Assembly: GCA_023435265.1 (NCBI GenBank)
Contig: JAEYRZ010000114.1
Location: 33,826-97,825 of the forward strand
DNA length: 64,000 bases
Source of the DNA: Pseudomonadota bacterium
GTDB taxonomy: Bacteria > Desulfobacterota > Desulfobacteria > Desulfobacterales > Desulfosarcinaceae
Reading direction: 5' to 3'
In this document: one piece after another, positions 53,939 to 63,131 of the stretch
Layout: each line of letters starts with the position of its first letter
Position numbering within the stretch: position 1 is the stretch's first letter
Notes under the pieces: generated by a model
What the model was told of the DNA's origin: nothing
Database searches by the model: none
The model's input: the letters and a program-made list of their open reading frames with translations, nothing else
Position numbers and translations under genes: made by a program

Positions 53939-56239
53939 TCATCCCTCCGAAACTGCTTCCAGCGCGGCCAGCACCCTGGCTGACGTCAGGGGTGAGTGGC
54001 ACAGGCGGATGGCGCAGGCATCGGCCAGCGCGTTGGCCACGGCCGGCAACGGGCCGTTGAGCGCCACCTCCCCCACACCCTTCATGCCGAACGGGCCGGT
54101 CGCTTCGCTTCCCTTGAACACCAGGCATTGCGTGTCGGGCAGGTCGGGCGCGCCGGGGATCAGGTAGGTGCTCAGGCCGCCGCTTGCCACCCGGCCCTGC
54201 CGGACCACCACTTCCTCCATCAGGGCGTAGCCCAGGCCCTGGGCCACACCGCCCTGCACCTGCTGTTCGAACAGGGTCGGGTTGATCGCCGCGCCGCCGT
54301 CGGTGACGGCCAGGTAGTCGCGCACCCGGACCGCGCCGGTCAGAAGGTCCACCTCGATGCGGGCCAGGTGGGCGCCGTAGGCGAAGACGACGTGCGGGAA
54401 ACCGATGAAAAAACCGGTGGCCGTGTCCGGCACCGCTTCGCAGACCGGCGCCACGAACTGATTGATGCAGACCCGGTCCTCGGGCGGCATAAAGGCGGCC
54501 AGCTGCGCAAGGGACACTTCGCGCCGGCTGGGCGGGTGGATCACCTTGCCGGGTGCGAGCCGCAGGTCGCGGTCGTTGTCGAGGAAGAGCAGCAGGCCGG
54601 CGCGGTTGAGCAGGCGCGCCTTGAGATCCTCGCAGGCTTTGATCAGGGCGTTGCCGAAGGTGTAGGTGGTGCGGCCGGCCGATGATGAACCCGAGGGATA
54701 GGCCGAGGCCGTGTCCGGCTGGCGCAGCCCGAGCCGGGCGGCGTCCTGGCCGAGCACCTGGCCGGCGATCTGCAGGAAGGCGGCGCTGTTGCCCTGCCCC
54801 ATGTCCGAAACCGCGTTGTGCACCAGGACGGCGCCGTCGGAGGTCAGCTCCACCTTGGCGATGGCGCTGTCGCGCACCTTGCCGCCGTATCCGGCTGCAT
54901 TGAACACCGCAGCCAGTCCCACACCGCGCCGCGTCCGGGGCCCGGCCGCGTGCTTCCAGGCCTCGCGCTCCTGCCAGAAGGGGTGCGCGCGCACCATTTC
55001 AAGGCATCCATGGATACCGGTGGAGGTGGTCAGCCGCACACCCGCGCCGTTCGTGTCGCCCGGTCGCAGCGCGTTGCGCAGGCGCAGCGCCAGCGGGTCG
55101 AGTCCCAGCCTGGCCGCCAGGAGATCCAGCATCGATTCGAAGGCGAACGTCACCTGGCACACGCCGAAGGCCCGCATGGCCCCGCCCACCGGATTGTTGG
55201 TAAAGACGCAGCGGCCCTCGATGAGGGTGTGGGGAATGCGGTAGGGGCCTGCGGCGTGTTCCATGCCCAGCTCCATCACTTCGCCGCCCAGGTGGGCGTA
55301 AGCGCCGGTGTCGTAGACCAGCGCGCAGTGCAGGGCCGCAAGCGTGCCGTCCCGGCGTGCGCCCAGCCGGTAGCGCAGCGTGCAGGCATGCCGCTTGTAG
55401 CCGGCCAGCAGATTCTCTTCCCGATCCCACTGCATCTTGACCGGACGGCCGCCGGCGTGCAGCGCGGCCAGGGCCAGCAGGCACTGGACCGTGGCGCCGT
55501 CCTTGCCGCCGAAGCCGCCGCCCAGGCTGGGACTTTTAATGTGGATGCGGTCGAAGGGGATCCCCAGGGCATGGCCCACTTCGAAGCGGTCCCGGAACGG
55601 CGATTGGGTCGAAACGGTCATGGCGATGCCGCCATCGGCCGTCTGCTGCGCCACCCCGTTTTCGGTTTCCAGAAAGGCGTGCGCCTGCACGGGCGTCGAG
55701 AAGAACCCCTCGACCACCACGTCGCATCCGGCAAACGCGCGTTCCGCGTCGCCCTTGCGGATTTCGGCCTTCATCAGCAGGTTGTTCTCGAAAGGCGCAT
55801 GCAGGCGCGGCGCGTCGGCCGCCATTGCCGCCTGCGGATCGAACACCGCCGGCAGCGCTTCGATGTGCGCCGCGACCAGGGGAACGGCCCGCTCCAGCGC
55901 CCCGCGGGTCTCGGCCAGCACCAGGGCCAGGGCGTCGCCGGCGTAGCGCACGCGGTCGTCCGCCAGCACGGGCATGTCCTTGTGAATGATGCCGTGGCGG
56001 TTGGGTCCGGGCACATCGCGGGCCGTCAGGACCTTCAGCACGCCCGGCACCGCCCGCGCCGCCGCAGTGTCCACCGCCAGCAGGCGGCCGTGGGCCACAC
56101 CCGCGCGGACGGCCTTGGCCCAGACCAGGTGTTCCGGATAAAGATCGGCGGCAAAGGGCTCGCGCCCGGCGGCCTTGGCCGGGGCATCGCCGCGGATTTC
56201 GGAGCGGCCGATTTCGAGGGCTTTGGATATGGTGGTCAT
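53939..56239 (-). CDS. Xanthine dehydrogenase-family molybdenum-binding subunit
   Basis: About 766 residues, binding Mo-pyranopterin. Family signatures are IGRSEIRGDAPAKAAG at the start, GGGFGGKDGA near 240, NPVGGAMRAFGVCQ near 345, SDMGQGNSAAF near 475 and the catalytic glutamate in FGMKGVGEVALNGP near 725. Start 56239 is preferred for its fit to family N-termini; ATG 56284 overlaps the aminotransferase stop (ATGA) and is possible. Hydroxylates an aromatic or heterocyclic substrate, unknown. Active-site class (purine or other) cannot be told by eye. Confidence 0.93.
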   Translation of the reverse strand: MTTISKALEIGRSEIRGDAPAKAAGREPFAADLYPEHLVWAKAVRAGVAHGRLLAVDTAAARAVPGVLKVLTARDVPGPNRHGIIHKDMPVLADDRVRYAGDALALVLAETRGALERAVPLVAAHIEALPAVFDPQAAMAADAPRLHAPFENNLLMKAEIRKGDAERAFAGCDVVVEGFFSTPVQAHAFLETENGVAQQTADGGIAMTVSTQSPFRDRFEVGHALGIPFDRIHIKSPSLGGGFGGKDGATVQCLLALAALHAGGRPVKMQWDREENLLAGYKRHACTLRYRLGARRDGTLAALHCALVYDTGAYAHLGGEVMELGMEHAAGPYRIPHTLIEGRCVFTNNPVGGAMRAFGVCQVTFAFESMLDLLAARLGLDPLALRLRNALRPGDTNGAGVRLTTSTGIHGCLEMVRAHPFWQEREAWKHAAGPRTRRGVGLAAVFNAAGYGGKVRDSAIAKVELTSDGAVLVHNAVSDMGQGNSAAFLQIAGQVLGQDAARLGLRQPDTASAYPSGSSSAGRTTYTFGNALIKACEDLKARLLNRAGLLLFLDNDRDLRLAPGKVIHPPSRREVSLAQLAAFMPPEDRVCINQFVAPVCEAVPDTATGFFIGFPHVVFAYGAHLARIEVDLLTGAVRVRDYLAVTDGGAAINPTLFEQQVQGGVAQGLGYALMEEVVVRQGRVASGGLSTYLIPGAPDLPDTQCLVFKGSEATGPFGMKGVGEVALNGPLPAVANALADACAIRLCHSPLTSARVLAALEAVSEG

Positions 56240-56280
56240 ACGTTCCAGTCCGGGGATCCGCTGCGCTGCGCCAATCTCTA

Positions 56281-57393
56281 TCATCCCCGCAGCGCGCGGA
56301 TCTCCTGCTCGAGGGCTGCGGCGAAGCGCTCCATTACCGCCATTTCACGCAAGGTGACCCGGATCCACCCCGGGTAGCGGAATCCGGTCATGGAGCGCAC
56401 CATCATGCCCTGTTTCATCAGGCGGCGGTACATGAGCATGTCGTTGATCGGCACCCGGATCATGAGGTAGTTGCCTTCGCCGCAGACCGTTTCCAGGCCG
56501 AGGTCGTCGCAGGCGCGGCACAGAAAGCTTCGGGCCTCCTTGACCAGCGCCCGGGTGTGCGCGATGTGCGCGGCGTCGTCGGCCAGGGCCGCCACGGCCG
56601 CCTGCTGGGCCTGAACATTGACCGAATAGGCCACACTGGTGCGCCGCACCACCGCCGTCACCGCTTCGCTGCCGGCCAGATAGCCGGTGCGCAGTCCCGC
56701 CAGGGCGTACATCTTGGAAAAGGTGCGGAAGGCCACCAGGTTGGGAAAGCGTGCCATCAAGCTGATCGCATCGGGGTACAGCGGATCTTCGACATACTCG
56801 CAGTAGGCTTCGTCGACCACCACGATCTTGTCTTCTCCGACCTTTTCGAGGAAATCGACCAGCATCGGCCGCGTCCAGAACGTGCCCGTAGGATTGTTGG
56901 GATTGCACACGAAGAGGATCTTGGTGCGCCGGTCGATGCGCTCGAGCATCGCCTGGGGATCGAACGCGTGGTGGCGCAGCGGCGTCAGACGCGCCTCGAT
57001 GCCGGAGAATTCGGCCACCCACTCGTAGACCGCAAAGGTCTTGTCCGCGGTGACGATGTTGTCGCCCGGTTCGCAGAAGGCCTTGATCACGGAGGCGATC
57101 ACCTCGCACGAACCGTTGCCCACCAGCAGGCGGTCGGCGCAAATGCCCAGGCGGCGGCCCAGGGCCGCGCGCAGGTCCCAGGCGTCGCCGCTGGGATAGA
57201 CGGCCGCCTGGGCGGGCGGAAACGCGGCGATCACCTGCGCCGCCGCCGGGGGCGGCCCCAGGGGGTTTTCGTTGTTGTTGAGGCGGAAGAGGTGCGCCGT
57301 ACCGTATTCGCGCATCAGCAGATGGTCGGGACGGCTGGGGGTATAGGCCTGAAAAGCGCGCACATATTCGGGAACCAGGGCCTCGAGGTTCAT
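56281..57393 (-). CDS. HisC-like PLP aminotransferase
   Basis: 370 residues, class I/II. RLNNNENPLGPPPAA, VGNGSCEVIASVI, LFVCNPNNPTGTF, VVDEAYCEYVEDPLYPD and the PLP-lysine motif TFSKMYALAGLRTGYL agree with histidinol-phosphate-type aminotransferases. As histidine synthesis genes are at 21.3 kb and this gene is in a signalling/hydroxylase operon, the physiological substrate is probably another amine or amino acid. Overlaps its neighbours by four bases on each side (ATGA). Confidence 0.92.
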   Translation of the reverse strand: MNLEALVPEYVRAFQAYTPSRPDHLLMREYGTAHLFRLNNNENPLGPPPAAAQVIAAFPPAQAAVYPSGDAWDLRAALGRRLGICADRLLVGNGSCEVIASVIKAFCEPGDNIVTADKTFAVYEWVAEFSGIEARLTPLRHHAFDPQAMLERIDRRTKILFVCNPNNPTGTFWTRPMLVDFLEKVGEDKIVVVDEAYCEYVEDPLYPDAISLMARFPNLVAFRTFSKMYALAGLRTGYLAGSEAVTAVVRRTSVAYSVNVQAQQAAVAALADDAAHIAHTRALVKEARSFLCRACDDLGLETVCGEGNYLMIRVPINDMLMYRRLMKQGMMVRSMTGFRYPGWIRVTLREMAVMERFAAALEQEIRALRG

Positions 57394-58724
57394 GCGGCCT
57401 CCCCCGGGTCATGGGCCCGGCCATAGGCATAGATCACCAGATCCCCTTGTCCGGCATCCGGGATCAGCAGGCGCGGCGCGAAACCGGCCGCCTCCAGTGC
57501 CTCGGCAAACGCGGTTTCCTCGCCGCGCCCGGTGTTGACTTCGACGATGAAGTCGGCGATGCCTTCGGCGCGCAGCAGGTCGAGGTGCGCGACCAGATTG
57601 GCCGCCATGTCCGTTCCGGAGCACAGCGGGTGGATCACGGCCAGGGCGCGCGCGTGCTCCAGTTCGACGGCCAGCACCGAGGCGTCGCGCAGGCGGGCGC
57701 TGCCGCCGCTATGCTCGCGCACCTGGCGCGGCAGGCAGAGCCGGTCATACTGGCGCTGCAGGAAGGCGGCCAGGGGACCCGAGGCGTAGACCACGCCGCC
57801 GCTCTCTTCGCGCAGCTGGCGGTAGTAATAGGTGCAGGGCGGCGTTTTTTCACCGGCGGCACCGAGCGTCAGTTCGCCGAGCCGATCGAAGAAGCGTTCG
57901 GCGTCCGGCAGCGGGCCTTGCCGGCGTAAAAGGCCGCGTGCCCCGGAGCGCGAAATGCGGCTGACCGCCTCGTCCAGCAGCATTGAAAGGGCCGGTTCCC
58001 GGCGCGCATCGAAGAGATAGGGCCCGTAGAGTTCCAGGCACGTTTCGGTCAGCGGACGCCAGACGATTCCACCGGCGATCCAGTTGCCGCTCAGCAAAAG
58101 GGCGGCCTGCAGGTGGCCGCCGGCCAGCATGTCCGCGGCCATGCCGGGCCGGTGCAGGAAAGCAGGGGCATAGGGCTCTTTTGAAGCCGCCAACATGGCG
58201 GCGAAATGCGCCACATCCTCGCGACTGGGACGCCTTTGCACCCGCAGAGGGTCGGACAGGCCGGTCGGAGGAAGGGCCACGGAAGGCGCGGGCGGATAGT
58301 CCCGGTCACGCGTCAACCAGAGGCTCACGCGGTCCTCGCGGTCGAATTCGAGCCGCAGGCTGGAGACGCTGCGCGCCGCGATCATCGGGCCCAGCATCTC
58401 CAGCGAGGCCTCGCTGTCGTGATGCACGCGAAAGGTCAGATTGAAGGCGCTCAGGTCGGGTTCGGCCACATGAAAGGAAAGGCAGAGCCGCAGGCGGAAC
58501 CCCTGATCTTCGAGCTCGAGGCGGGCGGTCGAACCTTTGGCCGCCCGGCGCGTGTAAAAAGCGAACAGTTCTTCCACGGCCAGGACCAGCCCGGCGGTTT
58601 CGCGATCGCCGTAGCCGAAGCCGCGCGCGCCTTGCTCGGCGAAGCCCATGGCCAGCGGCAGAAAGGAGGCGTCGAAAGGCACGGCCAGGTGCGCCGCGTA
58701 CGATGGTTGATGGGTGTTCGGCAT
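57390..58724 (-). CDS. Degenerate HATPase (RsbW-like) fused to GNAT-like domains
   Basis: 444 residues of unknown function. Residues ~10-140 look like the anti-sigma kinase fold (VPFDASFLPLAMGFAEQ; GLVLAVEELFAFYTRRA), but the N-box asparagine is absent and the ATP-lid glycine motifs are missing, so ATP binding is doubtful. Residues ~165-300 are GNAT-like (REDVAHFAAMLAASKEP; WIAGGIVWRP; LYGPYLFDARREPAL). The last 90 residues resemble the C-terminus of the neighbouring GNAT gene (IADFIVEVNTGRG; ALEAAGFAPRLLIPDAGQ). Three bases follow the GNAT stop. It may be a pseudokinase scaffold. Confidence 0.75.
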   Translation of the reverse strand: MPNTHQPSYAAHLAVPFDASFLPLAMGFAEQGARGFGYGDRETAGLVLAVEELFAFYTRRAAKGSTARLELEDQGFRLRLCLSFHVAEPDLSAFNLTFRVHHDSEASLEMLGPMIAARSVSSLRLEFDREDRVSLWLTRDRDYPPAPSVALPPTGLSDPLRVQRRPSREDVAHFAAMLAASKEPYAPAFLHRPGMAADMLAGGHLQAALLLSGNWIAGGIVWRPLTETCLELYGPYLFDARREPALSMLLDEAVSRISRSGARGLLRRQGPLPDAERFFDRLGELTLGAAGEKTPPCTYYYRQLREESGGVVYASGPLAAFLQRQYDRLCLPRQVREHSGGSARLRDASVLAVELEHARALAVIHPLCSGTDMAANLVAHLDLLRAEGIADFIVEVNTGRGEETAFAEALEAAGFAPRLLIPDAGQGDLVIYAYGRAHDPGEAA

Positions 58725-58727
58725 ATT

Positions 58728-59768
58728 TCAGCGATTCTCCCGCCGCATGTCGTCGCGGACCATCTCGACCAGCTTCAGGCCGCGATCGGAAAGAATGTGC
58801 ATCTGTTCGAAGCCGGGTTCCACGAAATGCTTCTGCATCAGGAAGCCGTCGCTCCCGAACCAGCCCGGAAGCAGGCCCCCCAGGCGATATCCCCGGCCGT
58901 GCAGCCGTTCGATCAGGGTGCTCGACCATTCGGCTGCAAGATCGATGAAGATCTGCGCAAGGGCCCAGCCATCCTGCACCATGGTCTGCTCCAGGGCGGT
59001 GATCTGCCGCAGATCGTCGCCCGGCCGCTTGACCGTGCAGCGCGCCACGCCGGCGAAAGCGAAGCGCGTGACCTCCAGCTCGAGGACGCCCTCGGGTAGC
59101 GGCGCGGCGGAAGTGCGCACATCGCGTTCGAGGGCCAGGCCTTCCATCAGAAATTCGATGTTGGGGCGATAGCGTTCGGGGATATGGAGAGGGCGGCGGC
59201 CATCCCGTTGAATGCGCGAAAAGAGCAGGCAGCCCACGCGTCCTGCGGCGCTCTTTTCGGCTGCGTAAGCCTCGGCCGGCATCAGGGCCGGTTCCAGGGC
59301 GGTCTCGACCGCCCCGTTGAGCCGGGAGAGTTTCTGGGTGGCCGTATGGTTGCAGACCGCCTCGCCGAAAAAACCGTCAATATCCGCTTGTCCCACCAGT
59401 TTCATCAGTAATTCGGAAATGCGGAAGAACGCCCGGCTGATTCGATAGGCCGGCAGCGTCAGTCCCAGGCCCCATTCGTACAGGCGGGAATTGGGCGGCG
59501 AACTCCGGAACAGGGCCGAGTGCGCCACGATATCGCCGCTTTCCGTTCGGCCCACCACGCTGCGTAAGGTGCCGGAGCGGTTTTCTTCGACCAGGCGCTC
59601 CGGGATGTAGAAGGTGTCGATCGGGTAGCCGTCCCCGTAGACAGTGAAAAAGAGCCGCGCCAGGCCTGGGGCGTCCTCGGGTTTGAAGTAATCCACGCTG
59701 TACTTCTGCCCCGGCTGGACTTCGTGGTGTTCACGCCGCAGCCATTCGAGTGCTTCGCTCCGGTTCAT
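58728..59768 (-). CDS. GNAT-family acyltransferase-like protein
   Basis: 346 residues. The N-terminal GNAT fold has KPEDAPGLARLFFTVYGDGYP, VVGRTESGDIVAHSALFR and YEWGLGLTLPAYRISRAFF. The middle contains FGEAVCNHTATQKLSRLNG. The C-terminal domain has FIDLAAEWSSTLIERLHGRG and LGGLLPGWFGSDGFLMQKH. AAGGAGG is seven bases before ATG 59768, inside the phosphatase gene end (TGATG overlap). Substrate unknown. The C-terminal domain is shared with the next gene, so the two are paralogues in part. Confidence 0.8.
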   Translation of the reverse strand: MNRSEALEWLRREHHEVQPGQKYSVDYFKPEDAPGLARLFFTVYGDGYPIDTFYIPERLVEENRSGTLRSVVGRTESGDIVAHSALFRSSPPNSRLYEWGLGLTLPAYRISRAFFRISELLMKLVGQADIDGFFGEAVCNHTATQKLSRLNGAVETALEPALMPAEAYAAEKSAAGRVGCLLFSRIQRDGRRPLHIPERYRPNIEFLMEGLALERDVRTSAAPLPEGVLELEVTRFAFAGVARCTVKRPGDDLRQITALEQTMVQDGWALAQIFIDLAAEWSSTLIERLHGRGYRLGGLLPGWFGSDGFLMQKHFVEPGFEQMHILSDRGLKLVEMVRDDMRRENR

Positions 59769-61708
59769 CAGGCCTCCTTGCGTGTGGAATTGCGGTCGAC
59801 CGCAGATTCGCGGTAATGAATCATCAACATGGTGATATCGTCCGACTGCGGCGCCGCCCCCGTGAAATCGGCCACCGCCGCCATCATTGCGTCGACGGCG
59901 CCCCTGGCGTCTGCGCCGGCGGCGCCCGCGAGGACGTGCTTCATGCGCGCGCAGGAGAAAAGCTCCTGATCGACGTTCATGGCTTCGCTGACGCCGTCCG
60001 TATAGAGGAACAGCCGTTCGCCGGATTCCAGCCGCAGCCGGCCGCAGGCGTAAGCGACCTCGGGCATGGCGCCGACCACCGGGCCGCCCCTGGGCAGGGC
60101 GGCAATGGTTCCGTCGCGCCGCAGGTGCAGGGGGGGATTGTGCCCGCCGTTGGCGAACACGATGGTTCCGGTTTCCATTTCCAGCACGCCGCAGAAGACG
60201 GTGACGAACATGCAGCCGTCATTGTCGCGGCTGAGCTCGTTGTTCACCCGCGACAGCACCTCCTCCGGAGGCAGCCCCTGGCGCATCGTGGACCTGATCA
60301 GGGTCATGCTCATGGCCATGAAGAGCGCGGCCGGTACGCCTTTGCCGGAGACATCGGCGATCACGAAGCCCAGGCGCCGATCGTCGAGCAGGAAGAAATC
60401 ATAGAAATCGCCGCCCACCTCTTTGGCCGGTGCGATCAGCGCATACAGGTCGAATTCCGGCCGTTCGGGAAAGGGCGGGAAGATTTTGGGCAGGAGGCCC
60501 ATCTGAATATCGTGGGCGATGTCCAATTCGCTTTCGATGCGCTCCTTGGCCGCGGTCGTCTCGGTCAGTTGACGGATGTATTCGCGCAGGGAATGCTTCA
60601 TGGCCTCGAAGGCCCGGGCCAGCATCCCGACTTCGTCGCGTGACCGGCCGGCGGGCAGCGCTACGTCGAAATCGCCGTGCGCGATCGATTGCGTGGCCTG
60701 CGCCAGAAGATGCAGCGGCGTGGTGATGGAACGCGCGATCAAGATGACCGCCACGGCGAGCAGAATGACTCCCGCGGCGCCCAGAAGAGCGCTCTCGATA
60801 CTCAGGGCCTTGACCTGGGCCAACAGTTCGTGCTCGGGAAAGACGACGGCCAGCGTCCAGCCCACGGTCGGGATGGGGGCGTAGTAGAGCCGGCTGCGCG
60901 TTCCGTAGGTGTCGGTGTGGGCGACAAAGCCGCTCTCGCCGCGGATCATCTTCTGCCCCAGCCGGCGCAGGCCCGGGTCGCCGCGCGCTTCGGCCAGGCT
61001 GAAGATGGTTTCATTCATGATCATCGCAGGGTCCGGGTGGGTGACGATCGTGCCGTTGCGGGTGAGCAGAAAAGCGTAGCCGCTTTGGAGCACCTTGATC
61101 GAGGCCACCAGTTCGGTCAGCCATTCCAGCGAGATGTCCGCCACCACGACCCCCCTCAGCTGGCGGCCGCCGGCGCGCTGCGCGTAAAAGGGCACCGCAC
61201 AGGTGGTCATCAGAACATCGCCACCGCCTTCGTCGTAATAAGGCTCGGTCCACTCGGTCTTTTCGAGTTCGAAAGCGATCTGGAACCAGTCCTGCCGCAG
61301 GTAGTCAAAGCTATCTTCCGGATAGTAGAGGATCGCGTGTTCTTTTCGGTACCAGTACGGCGCATAAGGCCGTTCGGAGGCGCTGGAGTCGAAAGCCGCG
61401 CACGCGCCGTGGATCTCCGGGTTGCCCGCCACGGTCGAACGCAGCAGATCGAGCAGCGCTTCGTGGGTATGGATGCCGTTTTCCAATGCCCGCGACAGTC
61501 CTTCGGTGGTTTTGGCCACGCCGGCCAGAACCCGCTCCACCCGATCGACCGAGGCGCAAACGAAATTGCGGGCGTTGCTCTCCAGCTCCTTCTGCAGCAA
61601 TTGACGCGACCGGTAGTAATTGGAGCCCAGCACCGCGGCGAAGATCGCCGCGCCGCAGAGCGTGGTCACCAGGATCAGCCGGAACGCGATTCCTCTTGAA
61701 GGAGTCAT
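59768..61708 (-). CDS. Cache-HAMP-SpoIIE serine/threonine phosphatase
   Basis: 646 residues. TM1 near 8-28, periplasmic dCache-like sensor to about 295 (RPYAPYWYRKEHAILYY; GYAFLLTRNGTIVTHPDP; GESGFVAHTDTYGTRS), TM2 near 305-330, HAMP (RSITTPLHLLAQATQSIAHG) and coiled coil, then the PP2C-like SpoIIE domain with metal-binding AKEVGGDFYDFF, DVSGKGVPAALF, YTDGVSEA and DDITMLM. It should dephosphorylate the STAS antagonist in this operon in response to an extracytoplasmic ligand. ATG 61708 has GGAGG upstream and overlaps the binding-protein stop by four bases. Confidence 0.93.
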   Translation of the reverse strand: MTPSRGIAFRLILVTTLCGAAIFAAVLGSNYYRSRQLLQKELESNARNFVCASVDRVERVLAGVAKTTEGLSRALENGIHTHEALLDLLRSTVAGNPEIHGACAAFDSSASERPYAPYWYRKEHAILYYPEDSFDYLRQDWFQIAFELEKTEWTEPYYDEGGGDVLMTTCAVPFYAQRAGGRQLRGVVVADISLEWLTELVASIKVLQSGYAFLLTRNGTIVTHPDPAMIMNETIFSLAEARGDPGLRRLGQKMIRGESGFVAHTDTYGTRSRLYYAPIPTVGWTLAVVFPEHELLAQVKALSIESALLGAAGVILLAVAVILIARSITTPLHLLAQATQSIAHGDFDVALPAGRSRDEVGMLARAFEAMKHSLREYIRQLTETTAAKERIESELDIAHDIQMGLLPKIFPPFPERPEFDLYALIAPAKEVGGDFYDFFLLDDRRLGFVIADVSGKGVPAALFMAMSMTLIRSTMRQGLPPEEVLSRVNNELSRDNDGCMFVTVFCGVLEMETGTIVFANGGHNPPLHLRRDGTIAALPRGGPVVGAMPEVAYACGRLRLESGERLFLYTDGVSEAMNVDQELFSCARMKHVLAGAAGADARGAVDAMMAAVADFTGAAPQSDDITMLMIHYRESAVDRNSTRKEA

Positions 61709-62701
61709 CGGGGCCTCCGAACAAAGGTGCCCCAATCCGGAAGTCTTCTCCCGTGGGCGTTCGGCAGGATCGCCCGGGCCGCTTCGTAATCCTGTTGCGG
61801 AAGGCTGCCGATATTTTGGGTTTGATCCGCGGGCAGGATCAAGTCCCGCATGCGCGCCAGCATCCACTTCTGGTGCATGCGGTTGGCGGGCAGTTTTGCT
61901 TCGCGCATGGCAGCGATGACGATGTCCAGGGCTTCTTCCGGGTGGGCGAAGGCGTAGCGCCACCCATCGATGGAGGCCCGGACGAATTCGGCCGCCAGCT
62001 CCGGATCGCGCTGGAATGTTTCTTCGAGTACGTAAAGACCGTCTTCGGGCAAGTTCAAACCGTGTTCGTGCAGGAAGAAGATGGTCAGTTGATCGGGGTC
62101 CAGTCCCGAGTTGAGAATGGTATGAAACTCGTTGTACCACATGGCCGAGGCCACATCGATGCCGCCGCGCAGGAAGAGGTTGACGGTATAGGACTGGGGC
62201 ACCTCGCGCACCCGCACGCCGTATTTTTCGAAACGCGTGCGGCGGGATGGCGAATTCGCCGCCCCACAGCCCCACTTTTTTGCGGTTCAGGTCGGCCGGC
62301 GAGACGATGCCGCTCTCTTTCCTGGCCACCAGCAACATGGAGGAGGTGCGGATCAGTTGGGCGATATTGAGCAGGTAGACGCCCGCGGCATATTCCTGCA
62401 GCGCGGTGGTCAGCCACAGGGTGGCGAAATCGGCTTTTCCGCTGCGCAGGTATTCGGCCGCCGAATGGTTCGGACCCCCGCCGATGATGGTCAGATCGAT
62501 CCCGTGGGCGCGGTACATACCTTTTTCGAGGCCCACGTAGTAGCCGGCAAACTGAGCCTGGGGGCTCCACAAGGGAATCAGGGAAGCTTTTTTAAGAGCA
62601 GATTCGGCGGCGCCCGCCGGAAATGCCAGGAGCAGCGCCGCCAGCGCCGCGCCCAGAATGCGGGCGACCGTCGTGAGCAGGACCGTCCGGATCGGTCTCA
62701 T
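61705..62701 (-). pseudogene. NMT1/ThiY-like ABC substrate-binding protein with one-base frameshift
   Basis: The first ~157 residues (signal peptide ALAALLLAFPAGAAES; LIPLWSPQAQFAGYYVGLEK; RVHGIDLTIIGGGPNHSA type strands; GEFAIPPHAF) read in one frame, and the rest (YGVRVREVPQSYTVNLFLRG ... GIDVASAMWYNEFHTILNSG) in another. The switch is at an A5 run on the minus strand (T5 at 62224-62228). Removing one A gives HAFRKYGVRVREV, the continuous family sequence of about 331 residues. It could be a true mutation, a sequencing error or a slippery site. Binding proteins of this kind take up pyrimidines, nitrate, taurine or similar; no permease is adjacent, so a sensing role is likely. Confidence 0.8.
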
Positions 62702-63123
62702 GAGGGTGCTTCTCCGGCGCGCCGGATGGCCAGGCGCAGAATGTTCCAGCCCGCTTCCCGCCGGTATTCGACCGCATCGCAGAACCTGCGCATCAGCGGC
62801 ACCCCCAGGCCGCCGACCGGCCGATCCATGATATCGCCCTCCTGCATCCGGGCCGGCGGAACCGAAAGCGGATCGAAAGCAATGCCCTTGTCCTTCAGTT
62901 CCACCTCGAAGATCCGCTCTTCAGTCCGGCAGATCAGCACGATTTCTCCTGAGCCATCCGGGTAGGCGTGGCGGCAGATATTGACGAACGCCTCCTCCAC
63001 GGCGATCGACAGCCCGGCTTTCTTCGGCCCTGCGCCGGCGCCGTCGGCGCAGGAGGCCACATAGGCGGCCACGCGGGGCAGGTTCTCGATGCGGGCGGCA
63101 CAGGTCAAAGCAGCGAAGCGCAT
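62698..63123 (-). CDS. RsbW-like anti-sigma serine kinase (HATPase_c_2)
   Basis: About 141 residues. N box LSIAVEEAFVNICRHAY with the conserved asparagine, G1 DKGIAFDP and G2 PVGGLGVPLMRRFCD form an intact GHKL ATP-binding fold. It should phosphorylate the STAS antagonist and sequester a partner. ATG 63123 is nine bases after the STAS stop, and its end overlaps the binding-protein start by four bases. No sigma factor is in the window. Confidence 0.9.
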   Translation of the reverse strand: MRFAALTCAARIENLPRVAAYVASCADGAGAGPKKAGLSIAVEEAFVNICRHAYPDGSGEIVLICRTEERIFEVELKDKGIAFDPLSVPPARMQEGDIMDRPVGGLGVPLMRRFCDAVEYRREAGWNILRLAIRRAGEAPS

Positions 63124-63131
63124 GGCGGATT

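Noticed and set aside
54818..56377. Long plus-strand frame opposite the XDH large subunit
   Set aside because: Antisense shadow; no domains and no initiation signal.
59768..62701. A single 977-codon binding-protein/SpoIIE fusion
   Set aside because: The middle of this frame is arginine/proline-rich out-of-frame sequence, whereas another frame gives the family sequence and ends with an ATGA overlap with the phosphatase start. Two genes with a frameshift explain it better.
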